The notes beneath the pieces were generated by a model, which worked only from the letters and a program-made list of their open reading frames with translations, did not search any database and was not told the origin of the DNA. A stretch of 8,519 bases of DNA. It comes from Myxococcales bacterium. GTDB taxonomy: Bacteria > Myxococcota_A > Polyangia > Nannocystales > Nannocystaceae. The first letter of the stretch is position 1. Each line of letters opens with the position of its first letter. Positions 1 through 7,120 of this stretch are shown here, in pieces. The stretch is taken from assembly GCA_020431135.1 (NCBI GenBank), contig JAGQIT010000441.1:1-8519 (forward strand). The letters are read 5' to 3'. Both the position numbers and the translations under genes were made by a program.

Positions 1-516
1 GTTGGCCAGCTTCGACTGGCTGTAGGCCTTCATGCTCCAGTAGCGCCGCCGCGACTCGAGGTCGTCGAAGTCGAAGGCGCGGACCAGGCGGTGGGCGTCC
101 GAGGAGACGTTGATCACCCGCGCGCCGCCGCCGGCGAGGAGGCGGTCGACGAGGCGCAGGGTCAGCGCGAAGTGGCCGAAGTGGTTGACGCCGAGGGTCA
201 TCTCGATCCCCTCCTCGGTCTCGGCGCGGCGGCCGAGCATCAGCCCCGCGTTGTTGATCAGGACGTCGATCGTCGGGCAGCGCCGGCGGAGCTCGTCGGC
301 CGCGGCGCGGACGCTGGCGAGGGAGGCGAGGTCGAGGTCGACGAGCTCGACCTGCTCGGATCCCGAGCGCTCGCGGAGCTCGGCGAGGGCCGCCGCCCCG
401 CGGGCCGGGTTGCGGGCCGTGAAGATCACCCGGGCGCCGCCCCGCGCCAGCGCCAGCGCCGTCTCCTTGCCGATCCCCGCGTTGCCGCCGGTGATCACGA
501 CGACCTTGCCCGCCAT
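1..516 (-). CDS. Short-chain dehydrogenase/reductase, retinol-dehydrogenase-like (C-terminus outside window)
   Basis: Reading the minus strand from the ATG at 516 gives 172 residues that run off the left edge without a stop. The protein is a classical SDR oxidoreductase using NAD(P)H. Visible motifs: the dinucleotide-binding glycine motif TGGNAGIG at residues 9-16, ARNPARG at about 34-40 after strand 2, the DLDL region near 67-70, LINNAG at 86-91, the structural Asn in GVNHFGHF at 109-116, the catalytic Ser in INVSSDAHR near 138-139, and the catalytic YSQSK (Tyr165, Lys169) followed by LAN. The long spacing between Ser and Tyr and the SKLAN ending resemble the RDH11-14/WWOX-like branch, whose members are usually about 280-330 residues, so roughly half is missing here. 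The substrate cannot be told. An in-frame ATG at 546 would add ten residues (METGSGAQTS). I prefer 516 because an AGGGG lies 11 bases upstream of it, whereas the purines before 546 touch the ATG. The gene diverges from the hydrolase at 686. Confidence 0.93.
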   Translation of the reverse strand, partial: MAGKVVVITGGNAGIGKETALALARGGARVIFTARNPARGAAALAELRERSGSEQVELVDLDLASLASVRAAADELRRRCPTIDVLINNAGLMLGRRAETEEGIEMTLGVNHFGHFALTLRLVDRLLAGGGARVINVSSDAHRLVRAFDFDDLESRRRYWSMKAYSQSKLAN

Positions 517-673
517 CGAGGTCTGTGCCCCTGAGCCCGTCTCCATCCCTCGTGTCCCTCGCAGAATTCGCGGCGCCCTGCCCTCGCGGGCGGCCCCTCT
601 CGTCTACCACGGCAGCCCGGGCGCCGGCAGCACCGCGGGCCAGGTCCGGCGACCACGGGCGCGCCGACCGGAG

Positions 674-685
674 TATCATCCGCGC
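674..685 (+). promoter_or_regulatory. -10-like hexamer implying a leaderless start for the hydrolase gene
   Basis: TATCAT at 674-679 matches the TAnnnT pattern of a bacterial -10 box and is separated from the ATG at 686 by only six bases, so transcription would begin at or next to the start codon. There is no good Shine-Dalgarno sequence (a GGAG at 670-673 is too far at about 12 bases) and no clear -35. The same arrangement recurs at 5513 and, more loosely, at 7121. Functional assignment is inference. Confidence 0.4.
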
Positions 686-2194
<1,509 letters not shown>

Positions 2195-2214
2195 GAGCGT
2201 GCCTCCGCATGACC

Positions 2215-2247
2215 GAGCGCCGGCGGGCCGCGGCCGCGCCGGCGCTT
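2215..2247 (+). terminator. GC-rich hairpin 20 bases after the hydrolase stop (twin copy A)
   Basis: Arms at 2215-2225 (GAGCGCCGGCG) and 2237-2247 (CGCCGGCGCTT) pair over 11 bases including one G-U, around an 11-base centre that can itself form GGC/GCC. It is followed four bases later by GTTCTC, with no long T-run, so it is a terminator-like or transcript-end-stabilising hairpin and not a textbook intrinsic terminator. It differs from copy B at 2446-2478 at only three of 33 positions. Confidence 0.55.
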
Positions 2248-2445
2248 CGTCGTTCTCGGCCGCCCGCCGCCGCGCGACGAGGCAGCGAGGGGCGGCCCCC
2301 TGCCCGAGAAGACAGCATCTCGCCGGCGGCCGCGGTCGCCCCCCGCTCCCGCCACCGTCGTCCTGGCCGTGGGACCCTACGAGCACCGAGGGGCCTCGGT
2401 CGCACCTGCGCCGCTCCCCTCATCGACATGTCCTTGAGAACATAC

Positions 2446-2478
2446 GAGCGCCGGCGGGCCGAAGCCGCGCCGGCGCTC
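2446..2478 (-). terminator. GC-rich hairpin with UUCG tetraloop 24 bases after the minus-strand lipoprotein stop (twin copy B)
   Basis: Perfect 11-base arms at 2446-2456 and 2468-2478. Read on the minus strand, the strand of the gene ending at 2503, the centre forms GGC-TTCG-GCC, that is a C(UUCG)G tetraloop on a 3-base stem with a single bulged C. After the hairpin the minus strand reads GTAT then GTTCTC, the same GTTCTC at the same four-base distance as after copy A on the plus strand. There is no long T-run. Confidence 0.55.
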
Positions 2479-2502
2479 GCGCTCAGCGGCTCTGCGCCCG
2501 CG

Positions 2503-3723
2503 CTAGCCGCAGGTGAAGACCGCGTCGAGCGCGGCGATGCCGTCGGCGAGGTTCTGGGCGTTCGGCGTGTCCATCTTCCACAGGGCGCTGAGGGTGCTCG
2601 CCTCGGGGGCGCCGCGCTCCGTCGCCTCGCGGTCGAGGGCGGGGCCCGCGACCTGGAGGAACGCCCAGTCAGCGGCCGTGCTCGAGCCGTCGCAGGCGTT
2701 GCTGATCATCGCCTCCATGCGCGCCCGGAGAACGCGGGCGTAGCCGCGGTGGAGCGCCTGGTCGAGCTGCTCCCAGCCCTGCTGGAAGAGCTGCTGGTCG
2801 GCGGCGTCGAGCTCCTCGAGGAGCGGGTACATGTCGCCGTCGGCGGTGAGGTCACGCCAGCAGCGGACCGCGAGGAGCCCGTCGAAGATCCGCGCGTGGC
2901 TCTCGGGGCTCTCGCTCAGCACGCGCGCGGCGAGGCCGATGCCGCCGTCCTGCTGGTAGCCGCCGCCGTAGTAGGCCCACGCCGAGTCGCAGTCCTTGGC
3001 CTTGCTCGTCGCGCAGGTGTTCGACTCCTTGTAGACCGAGGTGTAGAGGAACCACAGGAGCGTGCCCTCGATCTTCGCGGCGTTGAGCTCCGGGTCGTTG
3101 CCGCCCTGGCCCTCCGCGAAGGCGTCGACGACGATCGGCGACATCGTCGCCGGACCGACGCAGCGCTCGGGGTACTTCATGTAGTTGGCCTCGAGCGAGC
3201 ACTGCTTGTCGGCGTCGACCAGCGGGTCCCAGTCCTCCATCGGCACGGGCTCGTAGTGGAGGTCCTCGCGGCGGACGAGCCGCGACTCGAGCCCCTCGGG
3301 GGTGACGTAGACGTTGCGGGCGGCGGTGAAGTCCGCGGGGGTCGGGGCCGCGTCGCCGCGCCAGAGGAGGTCTGCGATCATCTCGTAGGCCTCGACGCGA
3401 GCGACCGAGCTCGGCGTGGTGTCGACCAGGTTGTACTGGCCGTTGTCGGAGACGCAGGCCGGCCACGAGTCGTCCGCCGACATGTTCGTCCGCGGCATGT
3501 AGTCGCTGGCGAGCGGCGTGCACGAGGTCTCGTCGAGGGTCGGGACGTCGAGGCCCTCACAGCTCGGGTCGGGCTCTCCGGTGGTGTCTGTACCGGCGCT
3601 GGTGCCGTCGCTATCGGAGGTCGACGCGGTCTCCATCGGGTCGTCGGCAGGACATCCGGTGGTCAGCGCGAGGCCGACGAGGGCGCAGCTACAAGCACGG
3701 GAAAGGGGGCTAAGGCGCGGCAT
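2503..3723 (-). CDS. Cys-rich lipoprotein of uncertain family
   Basis: 406 residues from an ATG at 3723 with an AGGAG five bases upstream. The N-terminus is a signal peptide ending LALTTGC, with Cys24 the likely lipidated residue; Thr at -3 of the lipobox is not the usual Leu or Val. A Ser/Thr/Asp/Gly linker covers about residues 25-54. The rest looks mostly helical, with aromatic-rich segments such as EGTLLWFLYTSVYKES (219-234) and AWAYYGGGYQQDGG (248-261). Besides Cys24 the mature part holds ten cysteines (55, 68, 90, 175, 188, 237, 245, 288, 344, 405), an even number that fits disulfides in an exported protein. I do not recognise the family with certainty. The KIEGTLLWFLY and DSAWAYYGG pattern faintly recalls DUF4856-type or imelysin-like envelope proteins, but I see no GxHxxE imelysin motif. 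No catalytic motif is evident. The gene is read away from the structured 3724-4310 gap and converges on the hydrolase gene. Confidence 0.85.
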   Translation of the reverse strand: MPRLSPLSRACSCALVGLALTTGCPADDPMETASTSDSDGTSAGTDTTGEPDPSCEGLDVPTLDETSCTPLASDYMPRTNMSADDSWPACVSDNGQYNLVDTTPSSVARVEAYEMIADLLWRGDAAPTPADFTAARNVYVTPEGLESRLVRREDLHYEPVPMEDWDPLVDADKQCSLEANYMKYPERCVGPATMSPIVVDAFAEGQGGNDPELNAAKIEGTLLWFLYTSVYKESNTCATSKAKDCDSAWAYYGGGYQQDGGIGLAARVLSESPESHARIFDGLLAVRCWRDLTADGDMYPLLEELDAADQQLFQQGWEQLDQALHRGYARVLRARMEAMISNACDGSSTAADWAFLQVAGPALDREATERGAPEASTLSALWKMDTPNAQNLADGIAALDAVFTCG

Positions 3724-3728
3724 TCAGG

Positions 3729-3733
3729 CTCCT
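3729..3733 (-). promoter_or_regulatory. Ribosome binding site fixing the start at 3723
   Basis: On the minus strand AGGAG sits five bases before the ATG at 3723. This is one of the few clear Shine-Dalgarno sequences here, and it supports that start over internal ATG codons. Confidence 0.75.
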
Positions 3734-3763
3734 AGGCGGGGTCTGGGTCAGGATCGAGGACAC

Positions 3764-3815
3764 AAAAGAACGGGGGCTGTGCATGGACCACCATTGGCCC
3801 TTGACACAGCCCCCG
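3764..3815 (-). terminator. Intrinsic-terminator-like hairpin in the leader of the minus-strand lipoprotein gene
   Basis: An 11-base perfect inverted repeat (3771-3781 CGGGGGCTGTG with 3805-3815) encloses 23 bases. On the minus strand the loop can form a second stem (GGGCC with GGTCC, one G-U pair). The downstream arm is followed on that strand by TTCTTTT (3770 to 3764). A strong stem followed by a T-rich tract, about 40 bases before the start codon of the gene on the same strand, fits either an attenuator of that gene or the 3' end of a separate transcript from 3816-4300. Nothing in the sequence decides between them. Confidence 0.55.
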
Positions 3816-3861
3816 AATGACGTGCGGTACCTGTCTATTGGGCGACAAATCACCGCCGACG

Positions 3862-3890
3862 ACAATCCGGCGAACCCCGGCACGTCACAA
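3862..3890 (-). promoter_or_regulatory. Weak candidate promoter for the minus-strand lipoprotein gene
   Basis: On the minus strand TTGTGA (3890-3885) and GATTGT (3867-3862) are separated by 17 bases. Matches to the sigma-70 consensus are four of six and three of six. It would give a leader of about 130 bases containing the hairpin at 3771-3815. The evidence is thin; other promoters in the gap are possible. Confidence 0.25.
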
Positions 3891-4159
3891 GAGGCCTTAC
3901 CCCCATGCAGATTTCCTCACGCACCAAGGGGAACCCCGGGGTCGTCGGGGCCGCCTGAGTGGCGAGCCCGTGGGCCTGCTTCCGCCGCGCTATTAGGCGC
4001 CCTCACGCTCATGTCCGCGCGGGGGATGCACCGGTCGAAGACCTTGCATATGCAGGGCTGCGGTCAAGGCGCAGCGCGCTCGAATGCACCTATGCGCGGC
4101 CCGCGAGCCGGAGGATCCAACCACTCCGAGGTCAGCGTGGAGGCGTCTGTCGTTTTCTT

Positions 4160-4199
4160 GGCGACCTCCGACCACCGAATTGATAATCGCCGTTTTTTT
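4160..4199 (+). terminator. Candidate intrinsic terminator with seven-T run, plus strand
   Basis: GGCGA at 4160-4164 can pair with TCGCC at 4187-4191 over a 22-base loop, then G and seven T at 4193-4199. The stem is short and the loop long, so efficiency is doubtful, but a seven-T run is striking in DNA of this GC content. It lies directly upstream of the promoter for the murein endopeptidase, so it could insulate that gene or end an unannotated plus-strand RNA. Confidence 0.35.
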
Positions 4200-4214
4200 C
4201 GCGTTCCTTCGCGG

Positions 4215-4243
4215 TTGGCCTCGACCTAGTCAGAACCTAAGAT
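4215..4243 (+). promoter_or_regulatory. Sigma-70-type promoter for the murein endopeptidase gene
   Basis: TTGGCC at 4215-4220 and TAAGAT at 4238-4243 are separated by exactly 17 bases, each matching four of six consensus positions. Transcription from about 4250 would give a 60-base leader containing the GAGGA ribosome binding site. Confidence 0.5.
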
Positions 4244-4297
4244 GCCATTTGCGTTGAACGCGCTCTAGTCGGGCCAATGGGGGCTCGACGCACCCGC

Positions 4298-4302
4298 GAG
4301 GA
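4298..4302 (+). promoter_or_regulatory. Ribosome binding site for the endopeptidase gene
   Basis: GAGGA lies eight bases before the ATG at 4311 and supports that codon as the start. The signal peptide follows immediately. Confidence 0.65.
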
Positions 4303-4310
4303 CCTGCCCT

Positions 4311-5483
4311 ATGACCGTCATTGGCACCTCACGCCCCCGCTTCGCCTGCGTCCTCGGGCTCTGCGCCGGCCTCCTCGGCTTCGGCCTCGTCGGCGCCATC
4401 GGCGTCGCTAGCGAGGCCCCCGTCGCGGCGGTCGAGGCCCCCGCGGTCGCCAGCACGACCGCCAGCCAGGCCCTCCACTTCGAGCCCAACCCGATCGTTC
4501 TCCGGGCGATCTCGCGGTCGCTCCAGGGCGACGAGGGCGACGCCAGCATCGACAGCCTCGCCGAGCTCAAGGCGAGCGGCGAGGCGACCTGGCCCTACGA
4601 CGATCAGCTCGCCGAGATCTACTGGACGGTCCCCGAGGGCGGCGCGACGACGGATCTCCTCGCCGCCAACTGGGGCCTCGGGCGCAGCTTCTTCACCCTC
4701 AACCCCGACCTCGAGCCCGGGACGAGGCTCGACGAGGGCGCGAAGGTCAAGGTCTACGCCGCCGATCCGGTCGAGCCGACGCGATCGATCGGCCACCCGA
4801 ACCGCGGCCGCCTCCAGCGCGGCATGCCGATGCCCGAGGGCGACTCGTGGCGCCTGCGCCCGAACCGGCGCCGGGCCTTCGGCACCCACAAGACCATCTC
4901 GACGATGGTCAAGGCCTTCGAGGCCTACGGCGAGCGCTTCCCCGACGCCCCCGCCGTCCGCGTCGGCGAGATCGCCTCGCGCCGCGGCGGCCGGGCCAAG
5001 CCGCACGCCTCGCACCGCACCGGCCGCGACGTCGACCTCGGCTACATCGGCCTCGGCGAGGACGACGGCGAGGTCCGCTGGAAGCGGATGAGCAAGGAGA
5101 CCCTCGACGTCGAGAAGACCTGGTTCCTGGTCCACGAGATGATCAAGAGCGGCAACGTCGACACGATCTTCATCTCGTCGCGCCTCCAGCGGCTCCTCTA
5201 CAAGGAGGCCAAGGCGCAGGGCCTCAGCGACGAGGAGCTCCAGCGGATCTTCCAGCACCCGCGCCACGCCGAGTCGCCGCGGGCGATCATCAAGCACTGG
5301 CGCGGGCACGTGAACCACATGCACGTCCGCTTCCGCTGCGAGGCGTGGAACGGCCGCTGCCGCGGCGAGCGCAAGGTCGACGACCCCGAGGGCCTCGACG
5401 AGCTCGGCGAGGAGCTCGACGGGACCGAGGAGCTCGACAACAGCGTCGACGGCGAGCTCTTCGCCGACGCGTCGACGCCCTGA
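4311..5483 (+). CDS. mepA: Secreted LysM plus M74 (MepA-type) penicillin-insensitive murein endopeptidase
   Basis: 390 residues. MepA enzymes are zinc metallopeptidases that cut D-alanyl-meso-diaminopimelate cross-links in peptidoglycan in the periplasm. Domains in order: a signal peptide or membrane anchor (about 1-33, no good lipobox); a Pro/Ala/Val/Glu linker; a LysM-like peptidoglycan-binding segment (about 104-149) starting YWTVPEGG and ending LDEGAKVKVY, with NPDLEPG in the expected place; then the M74 catalytic domain (about 165-345). The metal site is intact: HASHRTGRDVDLGY gives His232, His235 and Asp242, and GHVNHMHVR gives His333, His336 and His338, with the same spacing as E. coli His113/Asp120 and His206/His209/His211. 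E. coli MepA is about 274 residues without LysM; the extra length here is the N-terminal LysM and a roughly 38-residue acidic tail (ERKVDDPEGLDELGEELDG onward). It has its own promoter and RBS. A role in wall remodelling or in attacking prey walls is possible; the sequence does not say which. Confidence 0.92.
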   Translation: MTVIGTSRPRFACVLGLCAGLLGFGLVGAIGVASEAPVAAVEAPAVASTTASQALHFEPNPIVLRAISRSLQGDEGDASIDSLAELKASGEATWPYDDQLAEIYWTVPEGGATTDLLAANWGLGRSFFTLNPDLEPGTRLDEGAKVKVYAADPVEPTRSIGHPNRGRLQRGMPMPEGDSWRLRPNRRRAFGTHKTISTMVKAFEAYGERFPDAPAVRVGEIASRRGGRAKPHASHRTGRDVDLGYIGLGEDDGEVRWKRMSKETLDVEKTWFLVHEMIKSGNVDTIFISSRLQRLLYKEAKAQGLSDEELQRIFQHPRHAESPRAIIKHWRGHVNHMHVRFRCEAWNGRCRGERKVDDPEGLDELGEELDGTEELDNSVDGELFADASTP

Positions 5484-5512
5484 CGCCTGCCCCGCCCCTC
5501 GCGTCCCGCGTG

Positions 5513-5525
5513 TATGATCGCGGCG
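5513..5525 (+). promoter_or_regulatory. -10-like hexamer immediately before the start of the downstream lipoprotein gene
   Basis: TATGAT at 5513-5518 lies seven bases before the ATG at 5526, again with no Shine-Dalgarno sequence. If used, it gives a leaderless transcript and argues for the start at 5526 over the in-frame ATG at 5514, which would lie inside the hexamer. No convincing -35 is present at the expected distance. Confidence 0.4.
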
Positions 5526-6746
5526 ATGCTGAGGTCCGCGACCCGAGGCCCGACTCCACGCAGAGCGCGGCGCCTCGGGTCTTCCCCTCTCGTCATCGTC
5601 CTCGGCGTCAGCGTCAGCGCCGGCTGCCGCGCCCCGCGGGAGGTCTCGCCGCCGAACGGCGGCGGCTCGGCGACGACGACCATCACCACAAACAACCCGC
5701 CGCCCGTCGCCGACGTCGGCTTCGAGCTCCGCCTCGAGCCCCACGCCGGGCCCTGGGCGCCGCTCGATCCGGTCGAGCCGCGGCCCTTCGCGGTCGCCCC
5801 GCAGCTCGAGACCGAGGTCGTCGAGACGTGGACCGGCGTCGACTCGCTCTACCCGCGCTGGGTGACGCCAGACCTCCCGGGGCGCGCCGTCGGCCTCCTG
5901 CTGTCGACGGCCTGGTGGGCCGCGGCGCCGCCGAACTGCCGCGATCGCCCGCCGGAGGATCGCGTCGAGTACCGCTTCGCCCACGGCAAGACCTCCGGCT
6001 ACGCGCTCTACTTCCCGTCCGATGGCCGCGGCTTCAACTTCCTGCCGGCGTGGAGCGTCCAGCTCCCCTTCCGCGAGATCGAGGGCGGCGCCTTCCGGAT
6101 CGACGCGGCGATGTACCGCCCCGACACCGCGAACCCCTGGGGCCTCGAGACCTGCGCCCACATGGTCGAGCTCGAGGTCAACCACGGCCGCGGCGGCACC
6201 GGGATCCACTTCATCGCCACGGCGCTGCGGATCGTCGACGGGACCGAGCGCTTCGCCGGCTCGGCGCAGGGGGTGCTCGAGGCCCTGAGCGCCCGCTTCG
6301 CCGCGGACCGCGAGGGACGCCGCGCCGTGATCGACGCGGCCCTGCGCCAGCGCGCCCGCGACCTCAACCCGCCGCCCCCCGAGCCGCTGACGCCGGCGCT
6401 CCTCGGCGACGCGCCGCCGCAGATGGTCGCGACCTGGGACCACGCCCGCAGCGAGCTCGACGTTCTCCTCTTCGAGCGCGCCACCGGCGAGCTGTCGGCC
6501 CACCGCGGCCGACAGACGATCCCGCCGGTCGACTGCCCGCCCGGAGCGCCCTGCGCCTACCGCGAGAGCGGCACCTTCGACCTCTTCACGGTGTGGACGA
6601 TCACCGCCGAGGCCGCCGCCCGCTACCGCGTCGATCACCAGGCCCACCTGGTCCGAGAGACACACTTCACGCCGCGGGTCAGCGTCCACGTCCGCGACGA
6701 CTCGCGCCCAGCCGCGCCCACAAACGGCGGGACGATCGCCCGCTGA
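5526..6746 (+). CDS. Predicted lipoprotein, unknown function
   Basis: 406 residues from the ATG at 5526 (410 if the ATG at 5514 is used). The N-terminus is Arg-rich (PTPRRARRLG), then hydrophobic SPLVIVLGVSVSAGC, with Cys34 the probable lipidated residue; Ser at -3 of the lipobox is atypical, so export by type I cleavage or an anchored form remains possible. A short Gly/Ser/Thr/Asn/Pro linker (to about residue 60) precedes a globular domain with many aromatic and beta-type segments (for example YRFAHGKTSGYALYFP, FLPAWSVQLPFREIEGG, TFDLFTVWTITAEAAARY). Four cysteines follow Cys34, in PPNCRDR, LETCAHM and the close pair DCPPGAPC. I recognise no family or catalytic motif. It lies 42 bases after the endopeptidase stop on the same strand, so it may be partly co-transcribed with it although it also has its own -10-like element. 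Reading through a long antisense open frame here is a GC-content artefact. Confidence 0.82.
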   Translation: MLRSATRGPTPRRARRLGSSPLVIVLGVSVSAGCRAPREVSPPNGGGSATTTITTNNPPPVADVGFELRLEPHAGPWAPLDPVEPRPFAVAPQLETEVVETWTGVDSLYPRWVTPDLPGRAVGLLLSTAWWAAAPPNCRDRPPEDRVEYRFAHGKTSGYALYFPSDGRGFNFLPAWSVQLPFREIEGGAFRIDAAMYRPDTANPWGLETCAHMVELEVNHGRGGTGIHFIATALRIVDGTERFAGSAQGVLEALSARFAADREGRRAVIDAALRQRARDLNPPPPEPLTPALLGDAPPQMVATWDHARSELDVLLFERATGELSAHRGRQTIPPVDCPPGAPCAYRESGTFDLFTVWTITAEAAARYRVDHQAHLVRETHFTPRVSVHVRDDSRPAAPTNGGTIAR

Positions 6747-6813
6747 GGAGCGGCGACGTCCGCAGGCCGCACCTGGTCCACAGGACACGCTTCATGCAGC
6801 CGGACCGCGCCCG

Positions 6814-6850
6814 CTCCGCGGCGCTCGCCCGCGTCGAGCGGGGCGCGGAG
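6814..6850 (+). terminator. Long GC-rich hairpin downstream of the unknown lipoprotein gene
   Basis: CTCCGCG (6814-6820) pairs with CGCGGAG (6844-6850), and inside it CGCTCG (6822-6827) pairs with CGAGCG (6835-6840) around a seven-base loop. That is 13 paired bases with a small internal loop. It lies 67 bases after the stop at 6746. No T-run follows, so a function in termination or 3' protection is inferred only. Confidence 0.4.
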
Positions 6851-6881
6851 ACCCGCCCGCCGCTCGTGACATCGACGCCCG

Positions 6882-6925
6882 ACGCGGATCGCGGCGGCGT
6901 CCGATCTTCATGAACCGATCCGCGT
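6882..6925. repeat. Ten-base perfect inverted repeat
   Basis: ACGCGGATCG at 6882-6891 and its exact complement at 6916-6925 enclose 24 bases. It could be a second terminator-like hairpin or a spaced operator; it is about 210 bases before the HD-domain gene and no T-run follows. Confidence 0.4.
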
Positions 6926-6995
6926 GACTCGCTCGGCATGACCGAGGGCACGGGCCGCGGCAGCCGACGAGCGCCGCCCCGCGGAGGCGATCAAA

Positions 6996-7014
6996 CGCCG
7001 CCTAGGCCCGCCGC
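6996..7014 (+). repeat. Copy 1 of a duplicated 19-base motif
   Basis: CGCCGCCTAGGCCCGCCGC. Copy 2 at 7073-7091 differs only at the tenth base (A for G). The copies are 77 bases apart in the same orientation upstream of the HD-domain gene. Confidence 0.6.
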
Positions 7015-7072
7015 GCGCCGTCCCTGTCGCCATCCCGCGGAGAGGCCGAGAGGCCGCCGTCGCGCCCGTACT

Positions 7073-7091
7073 CGCCGCCTAAGCCCGCCGC
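7073..7091 (+). repeat. Copy 2 of a duplicated 19-base motif
   Basis: CGCCGCCTAAGCCCGCCGC, 18 of 19 identical to the copy at 6996. It ends 46 bases before the ATG at 7138 and could be a protein-binding site or chance in GC-rich sequence. Confidence 0.6.
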
Positions 7092-7120
7092 CGCGGGTGG
7101 CCGCGCCCGATCCCTGCGTG

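Larger units (their letters stand above)
2195..2502. other. Convergent intergenic gap with hairpins, no gene seen
   Basis: The gap lies between the stop codons of two converging genes. I see no credible reading frame: the open frames here lack homology-like features and overlap the hairpins. It holds the two near-identical long hairpins annotated separately, plus a short perfect inverted repeat at 2385-2400 (ACCGAG, a four-base loop GGGC, then CTCGGT). Much of the rest is G/C-rich low-complexity sequence. Confidence 0.7.
3816..4214. other. Long non-coding gap with several hairpins, possible structured RNA
   Basis: About 400 bases that read as non-coding: the open frames here have mixed composition and lack the strong third-position G/C of the flanking genes. 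A/T content is visibly higher than in the genes. Local structure on the plus strand includes 4026-4049 (ATGCA...TGCAT enclosing GGTC-GAA-GACC), the palindrome TGCATATGCA at 4045-4054, a perfect six-base stem at 4057-4075 (GCTGCG, seven-base loop, CGCAGC), and repeats of GAACCCCGG (3872, 3931) and ATGCACC (4026, 4084). It ends in a seven-T run. I could not match it to tRNA, tmRNA, RNase P or SRP RNA signatures. Confidence 0.35.

Noticed and set aside
110..685. Extension of the hydrolase reading frame upstream to position 110
   Set aside because: The frame is open only because of base composition and lies antisense to the clear SDR gene; the lipoprotein signal peptide begins at the ATG at 686.
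3801..3806. Perfect TTGACA -35 box on the plus strand
   Set aside because: It overlaps an arm of the minus-strand hairpin and has no -10-like hexamer at 16-18 bases; the nearest candidates are at 20-27.
3794..3810. Possible sigma-54 promoter (TTGGC...GC)
   Set aside because: The GG-to-GC distance is one base too long for the strict -24/-12 spacing and the flanking bases match poorly.
3783..4229. 148-residue plus-strand open frame in the divergent gap
   Set aside because: No RBS, no G/C preference at third positions like the real genes, no recognisable domain, and it runs through hairpins and the T-run.
3791..4280. Ten-base CCATTGGCCC at 3791-3800 and in reverse orientation at 4271-4280
   Set aside because: A ten-base match within about 600 bases is close to chance for this composition, and neither copy is itself palindromic or well placed.
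3816..4310. Known RNA genes (tRNA, tmRNA, RNase P RNA, SRP RNA)
   Set aside because: No T-loop sequence with acceptor pairing, no tmRNA ends, and no conserved RNase P or SRP core sequence on either strand by eye.
4329..6788. 819-residue minus-strand open frame across the endopeptidase and lipoprotein genes
   Set aside because: Antisense shadow typical of high-GC DNA: Arg/Gly/Val/Glu-rich with no domain, and covering two well-supported plus-strand genes.
6679..6951. 90-residue minus-strand open frame in the gap after the unknown lipoprotein
   Set aside because: Overlaps the end of the plus-strand gene and two hairpins; Arg/Ser-rich with no RBS or domain.
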